A stretch of DNA of 35,992 nucleotides from Hahella sp. HN01 (GCF_018986435.1 NZ_JAHMIN010000032.1:41858-77849); one strand, 5' to 3'. Counted from the stretch's first letter, positions 16,083 through 25,348 are shown. Numbers and translations are program-made. The notes: a model not told the origin generated them from the letters alone.

Positions 16083-16757
16083 ATGGAAACTCTCAATGCT
16101 GTCATCACCATCGCCAGCGTGTTGCTGGTGTTGAGCGGCGTCGCTTTGTTCTTCGGGGGCAAGCTCGCCAATCATGGCGCGGAAGCGCGGCAGACGGGCA
16201 TCTACGCGAACTTCAACGCGCCCACCGTGGTTTTGTTGCTGGCGGGCGTCGGGATGGCGCTAGCTCCACGACTGACCAACAACACTCAATATGGCTTCAA
16301 CCAGTTACCGGCGCCGGCGGCGGGGATTGAGAGCATGTCCGACGCCTCCAACAAAATCGCCGGCGTGGCGCAGTCGGAAAGTCAGCCGCAGGTTTCCATT
16401 CAAGCGAAAACGTCGTTATTAACGGCGGGCGGTTATGAACTCATGAGTTATTCCCGCGACAACAAACAAATGCATCTTGTGGGCGGAATGGATCTATACG
16501 CGCTCAAGGTCGACCAATACCAGATCTTCGTGGAACTCAACGCTTACGACGACCAGGGCCTGCGTGATATCTACACTGGCAGCGGCCTGCTGTATTTTGA
16601 CGGTTCCAACTGGATGCTGGATATGGAAGGCGGTGTCGGGCCGGCCATGTTGACGCAGCAGGAAACGCCTGTGAAGGTCACCAGGGAAGGAGATTTTATC
16701 GTGCTGGCCTATGAGACGGACGGGCGCTCTTACCAGTTGATCTGGCTGCAGGATTAA
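16083..16757 (+). CDS. Membrane protein of unknown function
   Basis: The 224-residue protein has two N-terminal membrane segments (about residues 6-26 and 45-63) separated by a short polar loop. A long soluble domain, probably periplasmic, follows from about 68 to 224. The soluble part has beta-rich stretches (QIFVELNAYDDQGLRDIYTGSG; SYQLIWLQD) but no motif I recognise. The ATG at 16083 has GAGG six bases upstream. The 200-base leader contains a small hairpin CGCCT-GAC-AGGCG (16013-16025) and an AT-rich stretch that may include the promoter. It converges with the YbaK-like gene, with 15 bases between stops. Confidence 0.75.
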   Translation: METLNAVITIASVLLVLSGVALFFGGKLANHGAEARQTGIYANFNAPTVVLLLAGVGMALAPRLTNNTQYGFNQLPAPAAGIESMSDASNKIAGVAQSESQPQVSIQAKTSLLTAGGYELMSYSRDNKQMHLVGGMDLYALKVDQYQIFVELNAYDDQGLRDIYTGSGLLYFDGSNWMLDMEGGVGPAMLTQQETPVKVTREGDFIVLAYETDGRSYQLIWLQD

Positions 16758-16772
16758 GCGCCCGCGCGGCGT

Positions 16773-17282
16773 TCACCAACGCCCGAACATGTGAAAAGCG
16801 GAGGGGCTGCCAATAGGCGCGCTGAAGTCGCCATGTTTGCAGTCCCGCACCAGCGTTTCGAATTGCTGATGATTCATATGAATCAGATCCCGATGATCAC
16901 CCGCCTCCAGATACAGGTCCGCTGAACGCAGCAGCTCGTCGTCGACGATCGTTTCCATCTGATAGGCCAGCCCGACGGCGGGAATGGCGCCGAGGGAACA
17001 ATCGTCGAACAGGGAAGACAGGGACTTCTCATCCGCCAGCTTCAAGCCTCGCTGCACGAGAGAGCCCAGCTTTCTCATCTGCACTTTGTTGATAGCGGGA
17101 AGCACCGCCATCAGATGGCGGCCTTCATGATCCTCCATCACCACGGCCTTGGCCATGTTCTTAAAAGGCACATGGGCGGCGATGGCGGTCTGTACCGCGC
17201 CTTCGCTATAAACATGGTGGGTGACGTCATAGGAGATCTGTTGATTGTTGAGGTACTGTCTGACTCGGTAGGCAATAGACAT
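16773..17282 (-). CDS. YbaK/EbsC-type aminoacyl-tRNA deacylase family protein
   Basis: The 169-residue protein has the YbaK/ProRS-editing fold: an N-terminal YDVTHHVYSEGAVQTA (about 18-33), the conserved lysine segment KNMAKAVVM (about 41-49), HLMAVLPAINKVQMRKL (about 56-72), and DCSLGAIPAVGLAY (about 94-107). Family members hydrolyse mischarged tRNAs such as Cys- or Ala-tRNAPro in trans. The exact substrate is not visible. The length and the mid-protein GAIP motif fit the YbaK-like subgroup rather than ProX. The start at 17282 has GGAGG eight bases upstream. It is soluble and stands alone between two rightward genes. Confidence 0.83.
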   Translation of the reverse strand: MSIAYRVRQYLNNQQISYDVTHHVYSEGAVQTAIAAHVPFKNMAKAVVMEDHEGRHLMAVLPAINKVQMRKLGSLVQRGLKLADEKSLSSLFDDCSLGAIPAVGLAYQMETIVDDELLRSADLYLEAGDHRDLIHMNHQQFETLVRDCKHGDFSAPIGSPSAFHMFGRW

Positions 17283-17578
17283 TTTCTCGCCCTCCTACAT
17301 CTTTTTAACGCACAGGCAGCGCCTGACTGAGCAGGCGCAGGCGGATAAATAGTGAGAAAGCTATTTGTCCGCCGGATTCATAAATTATAGCTCTTAAGGC
17401 TTTGACTTGATCGCTTTTTGTACTTGCCGAGCGTTTGGATCTGGCCTGGACGCGAAATCTGGCGCTGGTCCGGATATTGCTGTAAGCCCCCTTTGATTCA
17501 ACCTGCGCCAGCGCCGGCGATCCCGGCATCGACGCGGCGGCGTATTGAGCGATCCTCACATACATACAGGAGCAGTAG

Positions 17579-18211
17579 ATGTCCGTGCAGTGGCGTAAAG
17601 GTCTGGCAATCGTTGAGGGCTGCGCCCTCGTAGCCTTAGGGCTGGTTTTTCTCAACAGTTCGCATTTGCTGGTCAGCGGCGTCGCCGGGTGGGCGCTGAT
17701 CATCGAACACTGGATTCCCCTGAGTTTCGGCGGCTTGTTTTTTCTGCTGAATTGCCCCTTCTTTGTGCTTTCGTGGCTTACCTTGGGGCGCGCCTTCACC
17801 TTTAAGTCATTGGCGGCTATCGCTTTTGTCAGTCTGTTGAGCGATGCGCTGATGGCGTCGATTGCATTACAGGCCACGCCACAATGGTTGGCGGCGTTGA
17901 TCGCTGGCGGCCTGATTGGCGCGGGGCTGACCTGGATCATGCGTCACGGCGCTTCCCTGGGCGGGGTGAATATTGTCGCGGTCTGGGCGGAGCACCGCTA
18001 TGACCTGCAGGCGGGGCAGACCCTGTTTGCAGCGGACTGCCTGGTCGCTCTCGTCGGCGCCTGGGTGTTCAATGGCTGGGAGCTGTTGTGGTCCCTGATG
18101 GGATTTGTGGTGCTGAGCTGGGTGGTGGGGCGTTATCACAAGCGGGATCAGCTGCGGAGAGTGGAAGCTGAAGAGTGCGAATCGTCTCGTGTCGAGCTGG
18201 GAGTTAGATGA
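17579..18211 (+). CDS. YitT family (DUF161) membrane protein
   Basis: The 210-residue protein has five or six hydrophobic helices. It carries family segments GLVFLNSSHLLVSGVAGWALI (about 21-41), PLSFGGLFFLLNCPFF (about 47-62) and GASLGGVNIVAVW (about 123-135), typical of YitT/YczE-like membrane proteins. The usual C-terminal DUF2179 cytosolic domain is absent, and the protein ends in a charged tail (KRDQLRRVEAEECESSR). The function of the family is unknown and transport is suspected. The start ATG 17579 is six bases after AGGAG (17568-17572). A leftward frame of 211 codons on the other strand is its shadow. Nothing but AT-rich spacer lies between it and the next gene (18212-18417). Confidence 0.82.
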   Translation: MSVQWRKGLAIVEGCALVALGLVFLNSSHLLVSGVAGWALIIEHWIPLSFGGLFFLLNCPFFVLSWLTLGRAFTFKSLAAIAFVSLLSDALMASIALQATPQWLAALIAGGLIGAGLTWIMRHGASLGGVNIVAVWAEHRYDLQAGQTLFAADCLVALVGAWVFNGWELLWSLMGFVVLSWVVGRYHKRDQLRRVEAEECESSRVELGVR

Positions 18212-18417
18212 TTCTTGCAATCTTGATTGTATAAACGATGTTCAAGTATTAGGTCTTAGAGTCTAGATTGGCGATGATGTTTTAGACCGTAAAGATGATA
18301 AAAAGCCGCTTTCCCCTTTAATTTTCAGGGCTCTGAGCCTGGGGTGGTGGCGTTGCAGGCGCAGAAAAGCTATTATCGGCGGCCCATTAACCGCAACAAC
18401 ACTAGTATTTTGTCCCT

Positions 18418-18855
18418 ATGAACGCCAACACGGACGTATACTTCCGAGAATCCGATGACAAATCCTTCGCCGAGCGGGTGATCCGCGAGAGTATGGCGGA
18501 GTACTTCAACAAGTATGAAGTGGAGTGGACGCCGGAGCGGGTTTCGAAATACTGGGGCGACCACGAAAATTACGATATTTTTTATCGTGAAGAGAAAGTC
18601 GGGGTGTTGCGTCTGGCGTTTGACGAAGAAGCCTGCATCGTGCGCGACATGCATGTACTGCCCGCCTACCGCAATCTCGGCGTTGGCAGTCAGGCCATCC
18701 AAAGAGCATTCACCGCCGCCTGGGTGCGCGAATTGCCCAGCGTCCGCCTGAAAACCTTCGTCTGTAATCCATCAAAAAACCTGTACCGTCGTCATGGCTT
18801 CGCCCTGATCGACAGGAAAGACAATCTGATTTTGATGGAAAAAAAGGTCGACTAA
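18418..18855 (+). CDS. GNAT family N-acetyltransferase
   Basis: The 145-residue acetyltransferase has the acetyl-CoA loop VLPAYRNLGVGSQAI (about 80-94) and a late motif NPSKNLYRRHGFALIDRKD (about 118-136), as in small single-domain GNATs. The substrate is unknown. The ATG at 18418 lacks a Shine-Dalgarno sequence (the preceding bases are TTTTGTCCCT), so initiation may depend on a nearby weak site or a leaderless message. It converges with cobN, and a hairpin separates the two. Confidence 0.82.
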   Translation: MNANTDVYFRESDDKSFAERVIRESMAEYFNKYEVEWTPERVSKYWGDHENYDIFYREEKVGVLRLAFDEEACIVRDMHVLPAYRNLGVGSQAIQRAFTAAWVRELPSVRLKTFVCNPSKNLYRRHGFALIDRKDNLILMEKKVD

Positions 18856-18868
18856 GTGATTAATCCGG

Positions 18869-18888
18869 CAGGCGCGTACATGCGCCTG
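18869..18888. terminator. Hairpin between convergent GNAT and cobN genes
   Basis: The stem CAGGCGC/GCGCCTG has loop GTACAT and is followed by TTG. It sits between the two stops and could end transcription from both sides, although T-runs are short. Confidence 0.5.
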
Positions 18889-18892
18889 TTGC

Positions 18893-21800
18893 TCACAGAC
18901 TTCCCTCCGCCTGCTCATCCAGCTCCAATATCAGTGCTTCCATACGCTCCCGATAATCCCCTGGCTCCCGCCAGAGCCCACGCTGCATCGCTTCCAATAG
19001 ACGTTCCGCCATTTCCTGCAACGCCTGTGGATTGTATTCGCGCATAAAGGCCTGGTTGGCGGCGTCGAAGGCGAGGGCGTCGCTGACATGGGCGTATTGG
19101 TAGTCGTCCACTAGCCCTGTGGTGGCGTCATAGGCGAACAGGTAGTCAACGCTGGCGGCCATTTCGAAAGCGCCTTTGTAAGAGTGTCGCTGCATGGCGG
19201 CTATCCATTTGGGATTGGTCACCCGTGAGCGAATGACTCGGTTAAGCTCCTCTTTCAGCGTGCGTATTTTCGGCGCGGCGGGGTTGCTGTGATCGTTGAG
19301 ATAGACGCTGGGGGCATCGCCCCGCAGCACGCTGACCGCGTTGGTCATGCCGCCCTGGAATTGGTAGTAATCGTCGGAATCCAGGATGTCGTGCTCCCGG
19401 TTATCCTGATTTTGCATCACCACTTCCAACTGGCCGAGGCGGTAGCTGAACGCGCCAAAGGCCTCTTCTCCCGTCTCTTTTTGTCCGTAAGCGTAACCGC
19501 CCCATTGCACGTAGGCGCGGGCGAGGTCGTTTGGCGTTTCCCAGCAACGCTCGTCGATCAGGCCTTGAAGTCCGGCTCCGTATGCGCCGGGTTTGCTGCC
19601 AAAGACGCGGAACCCGGCCTGTCGTCTGGCTTCTTGAGCTGACGCGCCGGCGGCGGTCAGTTGCGCCTCTCGTTCCCGGATATGGCGCTGAATGAGATTG
19701 CTGTCGCCGGGCTCCTCCAGCTCCGCCAGTTTTTGCACGGCGGCGTCGAACAGTTTGATGACATTGGGGAACGCGTCGCGAAAGAAACCGGACACCCGTA
19801 GCGTCACGTCCACGCGGGGGCGGTTCAGATAGAACGCCGGTATGATTTCGAAATCCACCACGCGATGAGAGCCGGGCGCCCACACCGGTTTAACGCCCAT
19901 CAGGGCGAAGGCTTGTGCGATATCGTCGCCGCCGGTGCGCATGGTGGCAGTGCCCCAGACCGACAGCCCGATTTGCCTGGGATAATCGCCATGCTCTTGC
20001 AGGTGGCGCAGCACCACTTGCTCCGCCGACGCCTGACCCAGCTCCCAGGCGGTTTTGGACGGAATCGCGCGGCTGTCCACGGCATAGAAATTACGTCCAG
20101 TAGGGAGCGTATCCAGACGTCCGCGGGTGGGCGCGCCGCTGGGGCCGGGTGGCACGAAGCGTCCCGCCAGCGCGCGCAGACTGTGTTGAATCTCGTTGTC
20201 GGCGCTACGCTGCAATGCAGGCTTCAGTACGGTTTGCAGATAGGCGAGCAGGGCTGAGGCGCCGGGCAGGCTGTCCCGCAGCGCGGTTATCGGCGCATCA
20301 CTCAGAACATATTGCTCAACCAGTTGTTGCGCATAAATCTCCAGACGTTCCCGCGTATGCTGTTCCGTCCGCCAGACTGATTCCAGCAGCACGGCCAGAG
20401 GCTGCGGCCGTGCGCCCAGCCAGAGGCGGGTTTGCGGTTGCAGGGGATCGAATGGGTCATCGCCGTTGACGGACATCTGCATATCCGCCGCCAGCGCATG
20501 CAACAGGCCTCGATCATCAGGCTGCTCGCCACGAGGCAGTCGCACCAGCGCCGTCAGAGTATCGCGCATCTGTGCAGGTTCTGGCAGTTCCCCCAGGCAA
20601 TGCAGACCATCGCGGATCTGCGCCTCTTTGATGTCGCAGAGGTAGGTGTCCAGTTCCTGCAGCACGGCGTCGTCGTCCGGTTCCGCGCCTGCTTGCGACA
20701 GCTCCGCCAGCACGTTGGCGCTGCGGGCTTTCTGCAGAATTTCACGGCGCAGGTGATTCTCTCGACGTGCATCCAAGCCCATGGCCTGATAATACTCGTC
20801 CACCATACGCTCCAGCTCCGCCAGTTCGCCATAGACTTCCGCCCGGGTCATGGGCGGCATCAAATGGTCGATGATCACCGCCTGGGCGCGGCGCTTGGCC
20901 TGCGCGCCTTCGCCGGGATCATTGACGATAAAAGGATAGATATGCGGCATGGGGCCAAGGGCGATGTCCGGCCAGCACTGCTCCGACAGGGCCACTCCCT
21001 TGCCCGGCAGCCATTCCAGATTGCCGTGTTTGCCCACATGCATGATGGCGTCAACTTCGTAGGCGTGGCGCAGCCAGAAGTAGAAGGCCAGATAGCTGTG
21101 AGGCGGGATCAGGTCGGGATCGTGATAGTTAGCAGCGAGATCCATGTTATAGCCCCGCGCAGGCTGAATGCCGACGAAGGTTTCCCCCAGGCGGACGCCG
21201 GACAGCATCAACCTGCCGGCGCGACATTTCGGATCTTGCTGCGGCGCGCCCCAGCGCTCCAGTACAGCCTGTCGACAGCTCTCCGGCAGGCGATTGAAGC
21301 AGGCTTCGTAATCCGCCAGGGCCATGCTTTGATGGCAAGGCAGCAGCTCAAGGGTATCTGGATTATTGGTGATGGATGACTGCAACAGTTCGATCAGCGC
21401 CGCGGAGTTTTCGGGAATATCCGACACTGGGTATCCCGCCATCTGCAGACCGCGCAGCAGGTTTAACGTGGAGCGCGGCGTATCCAGGCCGACGCCGTTG
21501 CCGATGCGGCCGTCCCGGGTGGGGTAGTTGGCCAGCACCAAGGCGATACGTTTGTGGGCGTTGGGCTTGGCGCTCAGTCGACTCCAGCGCAGCGCCAGTT
21601 CGGCGACGAAGCGGGCGCGCTCTTCCTGTAACGCGTAGCGCACCACATTCAGCTGACAGCGTTCGCTGTAGTGATCGGAGTCTTTGAATCCCACTGCGCG
21701 GGTGATGACCCGGCCGTCCAGTTCCGGCAGGGCGATATGCATGGCGATATCCCGGGAACGCAGGCCGCCGCTTTGCTCGCGCCAGTCCGCCTCACTGCTG

Positions 21801-22708
21801 GAAGCCAGAATCACCTGCAAAATAGGGATGTCGACACTCAGTGGATGGGTATAGTCAGTGGGCGTTGATGAGAGAGATGCGTTGCCGGTGTTTTGCAGCG
21901 CGAAAGCGGTGGTGTTGAGAATCACTGTAGCCGCGCTGCGCTGGCACAGCAGGTCCACAGTTTCCAGACAGGCGGCCTCTTTCAGGGAGGCTACCGCCAG
22001 CGGCAGCGGGTTCAAACCCTGTTCCTGCAGTACGCGAATCAGTCCGTCGAACATGGCGGTGTTGGCTTCCTGCAGGTGGCTGCGATAGAACAGCAGCAGC
22101 GCGGTGGGCTGGTCTGGACGCCAGTCCTTGCGCCAATCTTCGAGAGTGGCGTCGGCGATGTGTTGATGATAGATCAGCGTGCGCGGAATAACCTGCGGCT
22201 CAAGCCAAGGCAGGTTCCAATCGAAAAAAGTGGTCGCAAGATAGCGAAACAGCTGTTCACTGTTGCCGCGTCCGCCTTCCCGCAAATAGCGCCAGACGCG
22301 ATGAGCGCAGGCGGCGTCGACGTTGCCGCCGTTCAGCAGTTGCTGGTCTTCGCTGTCATCGCCAGGAACCAGAATCAATGTGCGTCCGGGACGCCGCGCC
22401 CAGTCCTTCAGTTGCTCCAGTCCATAGGGCCAATAAGACGCGCCGCCAAGCAGCGACAGCACCACGACTTTGGCGTGGTCCAGCACCTGGTCCCGATAGA
22501 GGTCGAACGCCGCTGGTTTGCTCAGGTGCATCCAGTTGGCGAGCCGCAGGCTGGGATAATCATCCGGCAGCGTCTCCGCCACTTGGGCGAGCAGCGCAAG
22601 CGCGCCGTCCGCCGCAGTGAGAATCACCAGATCCGCTGGCGTTTGCTGCAGATCGACGATGCCTTCGCCGTCATTGAAACCGCCCGGTTGCGCCGCCAGC
22701 AGATGCAT
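18893..22708 (-). CDS. cobN: Cobaltochelatase subunit CobN
   Basis: The 1271-residue protein is a full-length large subunit of the aerobic cobaltochelatase (family members about 1250-1300 residues). That enzyme inserts cobalt into hydrogenobyrinic acid a,c-diamide with ATP hydrolysis by CobS and CobT. Recognisable segments are an N-terminal LANWMHLSKPAAFDLYRDQ (about 85-103), IMHVGKHGNLEWLPGKGVAL (about 558), YPFIVNDPGEGAQAKRRAQA (about 591), GLSVWGTATMRTGGDDIAQA (about 915) and GSHRVVDFEIIPAFYLNRPR (about 946). The 4-base gap after cobW shows one operon. CobS and CobT are not in this window, so they or ChlI/ChlD-type ATPases must be elsewhere. The start is ATG 22708, with a weak GGAAG in the end of cobW. 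It ends at the hairpin shared with the GNAT gene. Confidence 0.95.
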   Translation of the reverse strand: MHLLAAQPGGFNDGEGIVDLQQTPADLVILTAADGALALLAQVAETLPDDYPSLRLANWMHLSKPAAFDLYRDQVLDHAKVVVLSLLGGASYWPYGLEQLKDWARRPGRTLILVPGDDSEDQQLLNGGNVDAACAHRVWRYLREGGRGNSEQLFRYLATTFFDWNLPWLEPQVIPRTLIYHQHIADATLEDWRKDWRPDQPTALLLFYRSHLQEANTAMFDGLIRVLQEQGLNPLPLAVASLKEAACLETVDLLCQRSAATVILNTTAFALQNTGNASLSSTPTDYTHPLSVDIPILQVILASSSEADWREQSGGLRSRDIAMHIALPELDGRVITRAVGFKDSDHYSERCQLNVVRYALQEERARFVAELALRWSRLSAKPNAHKRIALVLANYPTRDGRIGNGVGLDTPRSTLNLLRGLQMAGYPVSDIPENSAALIELLQSSITNNPDTLELLPCHQSMALADYEACFNRLPESCRQAVLERWGAPQQDPKCRAGRLMLSGVRLGETFVGIQPARGYNMDLAANYHDPDLIPPHSYLAFYFWLRHAYEVDAIMHVGKHGNLEWLPGKGVALSEQCWPDIALGPMPHIYPFIVNDPGEGAQAKRRAQAVIIDHLMPPMTRAEVYGELAELERMVDEYYQAMGLDARRENHLRREILQKARSANVLAELSQAGAEPDDDAVLQELDTYLCDIKEAQIRDGLHCLGELPEPAQMRDTLTALVRLPRGEQPDDRGLLHALAADMQMSVNGDDPFDPLQPQTRLWLGARPQPLAVLLESVWRTEQHTRERLEIYAQQLVEQYVLSDAPITALRDSLPGASALLAYLQTVLKPALQRSADNEIQHSLRALAGRFVPPGPSGAPTRGRLDTLPTGRNFYAVDSRAIPSKTAWELGQASAEQVVLRHLQEHGDYPRQIGLSVWGTATMRTGGDDIAQAFALMGVKPVWAPGSHRVVDFEIIPAFYLNRPRVDVTLRVSGFFRDAFPNVIKLFDAAVQKLAELEEPGDSNLIQRHIREREAQLTAAGASAQEARRQAGFRVFGSKPGAYGAGLQGLIDERCWETPNDLARAYVQWGGYAYGQKETGEEAFGAFSYRLGQLEVVMQNQDNREHDILDSDDYYQFQGGMTNAVSVLRGDAPSVYLNDHSNPAAPKIRTLKEELNRVIRSRVTNPKWIAAMQRHSYKGAFEMAASVDYLFAYDATTGLVDDYQYAHVSDALAFDAANQAFMREYNPQALQEMAERLLEAMQRGLWREPGDYRERMEALILELDEQAEGSL

Positions 22709-22712
22709 GGAC

Positions 22713-23783
22713 TTAGACTTCCGCCGCGCTCAGGGCGTCACGTAGAGCGGAGGCGTCAATGCCCTGACCGATAAACACCAGACGGGTTTTACGGTCTTCG
22801 TCAGCGCCCCACAGGCGGTCGAAATAATGGGCGATGCGGTCGCCCACTGCCTGCACTACCTGACGCATGGGCTTATCGCCGTTGGCGACGAAGCCTTTGA
22901 CCCGGTAGATCGTATTGGCGCTGATGAGGTCGCGGGTTATCGCCAGGAGCTTGTCGCTGTCCACGGCGCCTAGCGTAATGACGCAGGAGTCAAAATCGTC
23001 GTGGGCGTGGCGGTGGTGATGACCGTGGTCATGGTGATGATCATGATGAGTGTGGATGGCTTCGATGCGCTCTTCCGTCGCAGCTTCCAGGCCAATCAGC
23101 ACTTGCGAATCCACCTCGCCGTTGGCGACGAACAGGGTTTTTACCCGCTCCGGCAGCTTCGCCTGCACCTGTTGCAGCGCCTGCGCGCGGGCGTCTTCGT
23201 CGAGACAGTCGCTCTTACTGATAACCACCAGATCGGCTGAACTGAGTTGGTCGTCCAGCAGTTCCCGCAGGCTGGGGTTGTGATCCAGACTGTCGTCCGC
23301 CTGGCGCTGTTGCTCCACCCGTTCCGGATCGTGAGCGAAGCGGCCTGCCGCCACAGCCGGGCCGTCCACCACGGTAATAACTGCGTCCACGGTGCAGAAC
23401 TGCTTGATGTCCGGCCAGTTGAACGCCTGCACCAGCGGCTTGGGCAGCGCCAGACCGGAGGTTTCAATCAGGATATGGTCAATCTGATCGCGGCGCTCCA
23501 CCAGCTTCTGCATCACGGGCAGAAATTCTTCTTCCACCGTGCAACAAATACAGCCGTTGGCGAGTTCATAAATGCCGGAATCCGTTTGCGTGGCGGCGTT
23601 GTCGTCGCAATCCAGAGGACAATTGCGCAGCAGGTCGGCGTCGATATCCAGCTCGCCGAACTCATTGACGATCACTGCGATGCGTTTGCCGTTGGCTTGT
23701 TTCAAAAGATTGGACAGCAGGGTGGTCTTACCGCTGCCAAGAAATCCGGTGACGACAGTGGCGGGAATTTTATTCAGTTGCAC
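22713..23783 (-). CDS. cobW: CobW family GTP-binding metal chaperone
   Basis: The 356-residue protein is a G3E GTPase: Walker A GFLGSGKTTL at 13-22, the metal-binding CICC motif at 78-81, ETSGL at 107-111, a guanine-specificity motif SKSD at 189-192, and a C-terminal CobW domain. A strongly histidine-rich stretch (residues 244-261) lies between the two domains and probably binds metal. CobW proteins use GTP to load or deliver cobalt, here to CobN, whose gene begins 4 bases downstream. Related COG0523 proteins handle zinc. The operon with cobN and the His loop favour cobalt. The ATG at 23783 starts MQLNKIPATVVTGF. The upstream region is discussed separately. Confidence 0.93.
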   Translation of the reverse strand: MQLNKIPATVVTGFLGSGKTTLLSNLLKQANGKRIAVIVNEFGELDIDADLLRNCPLDCDDNAATQTDSGIYELANGCICCTVEEEFLPVMQKLVERRDQIDHILIETSGLALPKPLVQAFNWPDIKQFCTVDAVITVVDGPAVAAGRFAHDPERVEQQRQADDSLDHNPSLRELLDDQLSSADLVVISKSDCLDEDARAQALQQVQAKLPERVKTLFVANGEVDSQVLIGLEAATEERIEAIHTHHDHHHDHGHHHRHAHDDFDSCVITLGAVDSDKLLAITRDLISANTIYRVKGFVANGDKPMRQVVQAVGDRIAHYFDRLWGADEDRKTRLVFIGQGIDASALRDALSAAEV

Positions 23784-24101
23784 GTTGGGGCCTCTTGCAG
23801 TGTTCCTTAAGATGCGGCGGCGCGTACTCCTGCGCCTCGATTAATGAGTCGCATTCTGCGCCAAATCTCCCGGATTTTCATCCTCTTAGAGTGGGTGAAC
23901 GCAGATCGCCAGGGGAATAAAAGCGTATGGAGACAAGCCGGATAGCGGGTAGATTTCACGGCGCGCCATTCCCTCGCGCCCAGTGAATGACGACCGGCGT
24001 GGCGGGCGCGTATTGACTTTACCGCCGGAGATTTACATCTTTAGCAGACTTAACCTTGCAAGCGTTAAGCGTCGAAAGGACCTGCCTGAAAAGGATGTGA
24101 T
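23784..24101. other. Divergent intergenic region upstream of cobW, with hairpins and a weak riboswitch-like signature
   Basis: These 318 bases contain no gene I can support. On the minus strand GCCGGTCG (23998-23991) is followed by a GGCGCG/CGCGCC hairpin (23960-23980), whose loop carries AGGGAATGG, and then CCCGC. On the plus strand ATGGAGACAAGCCGG (23927-23940) resembles the B12 box of cobalamin riboswitches. The pieces are on opposite strands and the P5 stem does not pair, so I do not call a riboswitch. Confidence 0.35.
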
Positions 24102-24506
24102 GTGAACGCTACTGCTATTGTCCGTATTCTCTGCACTCCGTTGGCCTGGGTGGCCGGCGTCCTCTATGGCGCGTTGTTGGCGCTAATCTACTACAACCTG
24201 CGCGTCGAGTGGGGATGTGATCCTGAAATGTATGGCGGCGGGGATTGTCTGGCGGAAGGTTGGGACGCCTGGCCGGGTCAGGTAAGGTTTGTCTGCGCCG
24301 GACTGGTGGGCGCTTGTGCGGTTGTCGCCGCGACCTTTATTGCACCCGCCTGGAAGCGCTGCGCTTCGGCGGCAGCCAGCGTGGCGGGGGGAGGCTTGAT
24401 GTATCTGTTGCTGGGCATTTACGCGTTAGCCGGCGCTCTGGCGTGCGGCGCGATTGCCGGCGTGATCTACGACGCCTTGTCCCGACGCAATAAGGCGCCT
24501 AAGTGA
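24102..24506 (+). CDS. Small polytopic membrane protein of unknown function
   Basis: The 134-residue protein has three likely membrane segments (about residues 12-32, 61-81 and 88-120, the last possibly two). The loop CDPEMYGGGDCLAEGW (about 39-54) contains two cysteines that could form a periplasmic disulfide. Glycine and alanine are abundant in the helices. The family is unrecognised. It starts at GTG 24102, six bases after AAGGA (24091-24095). Its last four bases overlap the GTG start of the AraC gene, so the two are co-translated, and it may report to or be controlled by that regulator. Confidence 0.7.
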   Translation: MNATAIVRILCTPLAWVAGVLYGALLALIYYNLRVEWGCDPEMYGGGDCLAEGWDAWPGQVRFVCAGLVGACAVVAATFIAPAWKRCASAAASVAGGGLMYLLLGIYALAGALACGAIAGVIYDALSRRNKAPK

Positions 24507-25348
24507 AAGAATATTCCCGTTTGTGGGAGAGCCCCCGCGTGCAGGGCGTAGAGTTGCTTTCCGCCGCGTTTAACCGTTTCTCATTCAGCAAACACTGGCA
24601 TGACCAGCTTGCCGTGGGCGTTATTCTGCAAGGCGCTGAGGGACTGGATTATCGGGGCGGCAAAGTGGTGATTCCCCGTGGCCAGATCGTCGCCATTAAT
24701 CCTGCGGAGCCGCATACTGGCTTCGCCGCCAGCGATGGCGGCTGGCGCTATCGCATGTTCTATTTCGAAGAAGCCCTGCTGCGGGAAACGCTGCGTGAGC
24801 ATCGCAATGGTTTCTCGCCCTTTCTGCGGGGTCCGGTAATTGATGATCCGGTTGTCTTTTCGTTGTTGCTGGAACTGCATCAGGCGTTGGAGACGGAGAG
24901 TTTTTCTCTGGCTCAGGATTCATTGCTGACCGCGGCGCTGCATCAGCTTTTCCAGCACCATGGCGATGGCGGCGAACTAGAGACGAGGCGCGTTCAGGAT
25001 CTGCAAGGTTGTCTGCGGATTCGCGATTACCTGCATGACCACTGGCGTCGCAATGTCGCCCTGGAAGAGTTGGCGGGGCTGACCGGCATGAGCCGCTTCC
25101 AGTTGATTCGCGCCTTCAAGCAACGCTTTGCGCTGACCCCTCATCAATTTCTGATATTGCTGAAAACCCGTGAAGCCAAACGGATGTTGGAGGCCGGTAT
25201 GGAGCCGCTGACGGCGGCTTTGGAATGCGGTTTCTTCGATCAAAGTCATCTGCATCGCAATTTCAAGCGAGTGTATGGCGTGACCCCCGGCAGTTTCGCC
25301 AAACGCAATTTCGTACAAGAACCCTTCTCTCCTTCCGTCATAGATTAG
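24503..25348 (+). CDS. AraC family transcriptional regulator with cupin-like sensor domain
   Basis: The 281-residue protein has an N-terminal AraC-type ligand-binding half with FSFSKHWHDQLAVGVILQG (about 26-44) and INPAEPHTG (about 65-73). The C-terminal double helix-turn-helix is at about 180-270: VALEELAGLTGMSRFQLIRA and ALECGFFDQSHLHRNFKRVYGVTPGSF. This type often lies beside a LysE-type exporter and activates it in response to an amino acid. The exporter gene follows after 65 bases here. The GTG start at 24503 overlaps the preceding stop (GTGA). Confidence 0.87.
   Translation: MKEYSRLWESPRVQGVELLSAAFNRFSFSKHWHDQLAVGVILQGAEGLDYRGGKVVIPRGQIVAINPAEPHTGFAASDGGWRYRMFYFEEALLRETLREHRNGFSPFLRGPVIDDPVVFSLLLELHQALETESFSLAQDSLLTAALHQLFQHHGDGGELETRRVQDLQGCLRIRDYLHDHWRRNVALEELAGLTGMSRFQLIRAFKQRFALTPHQFLILLKTREAKRMLEAGMEPLTAALECGFFDQSHLHRNFKRVYGVTPGSFAKRNFVQEPFSPSVID

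Noticed and set aside
17305-17940. Leftward 211-codon open frame
   Set aside because: It is antisense to the clear YitT-like gene, has low-complexity composition and no domain or binding site.
20432-21379. Rightward 315-codon frame inside cobN
   Set aside because: It is the antisense shadow of a conserved CobN segment with no recognisable domain.
23929-23998. A true cobalamin riboswitch call
   Set aside because: Key elements are on opposite strands and P5 does not pair. Kept only as a weak finding.
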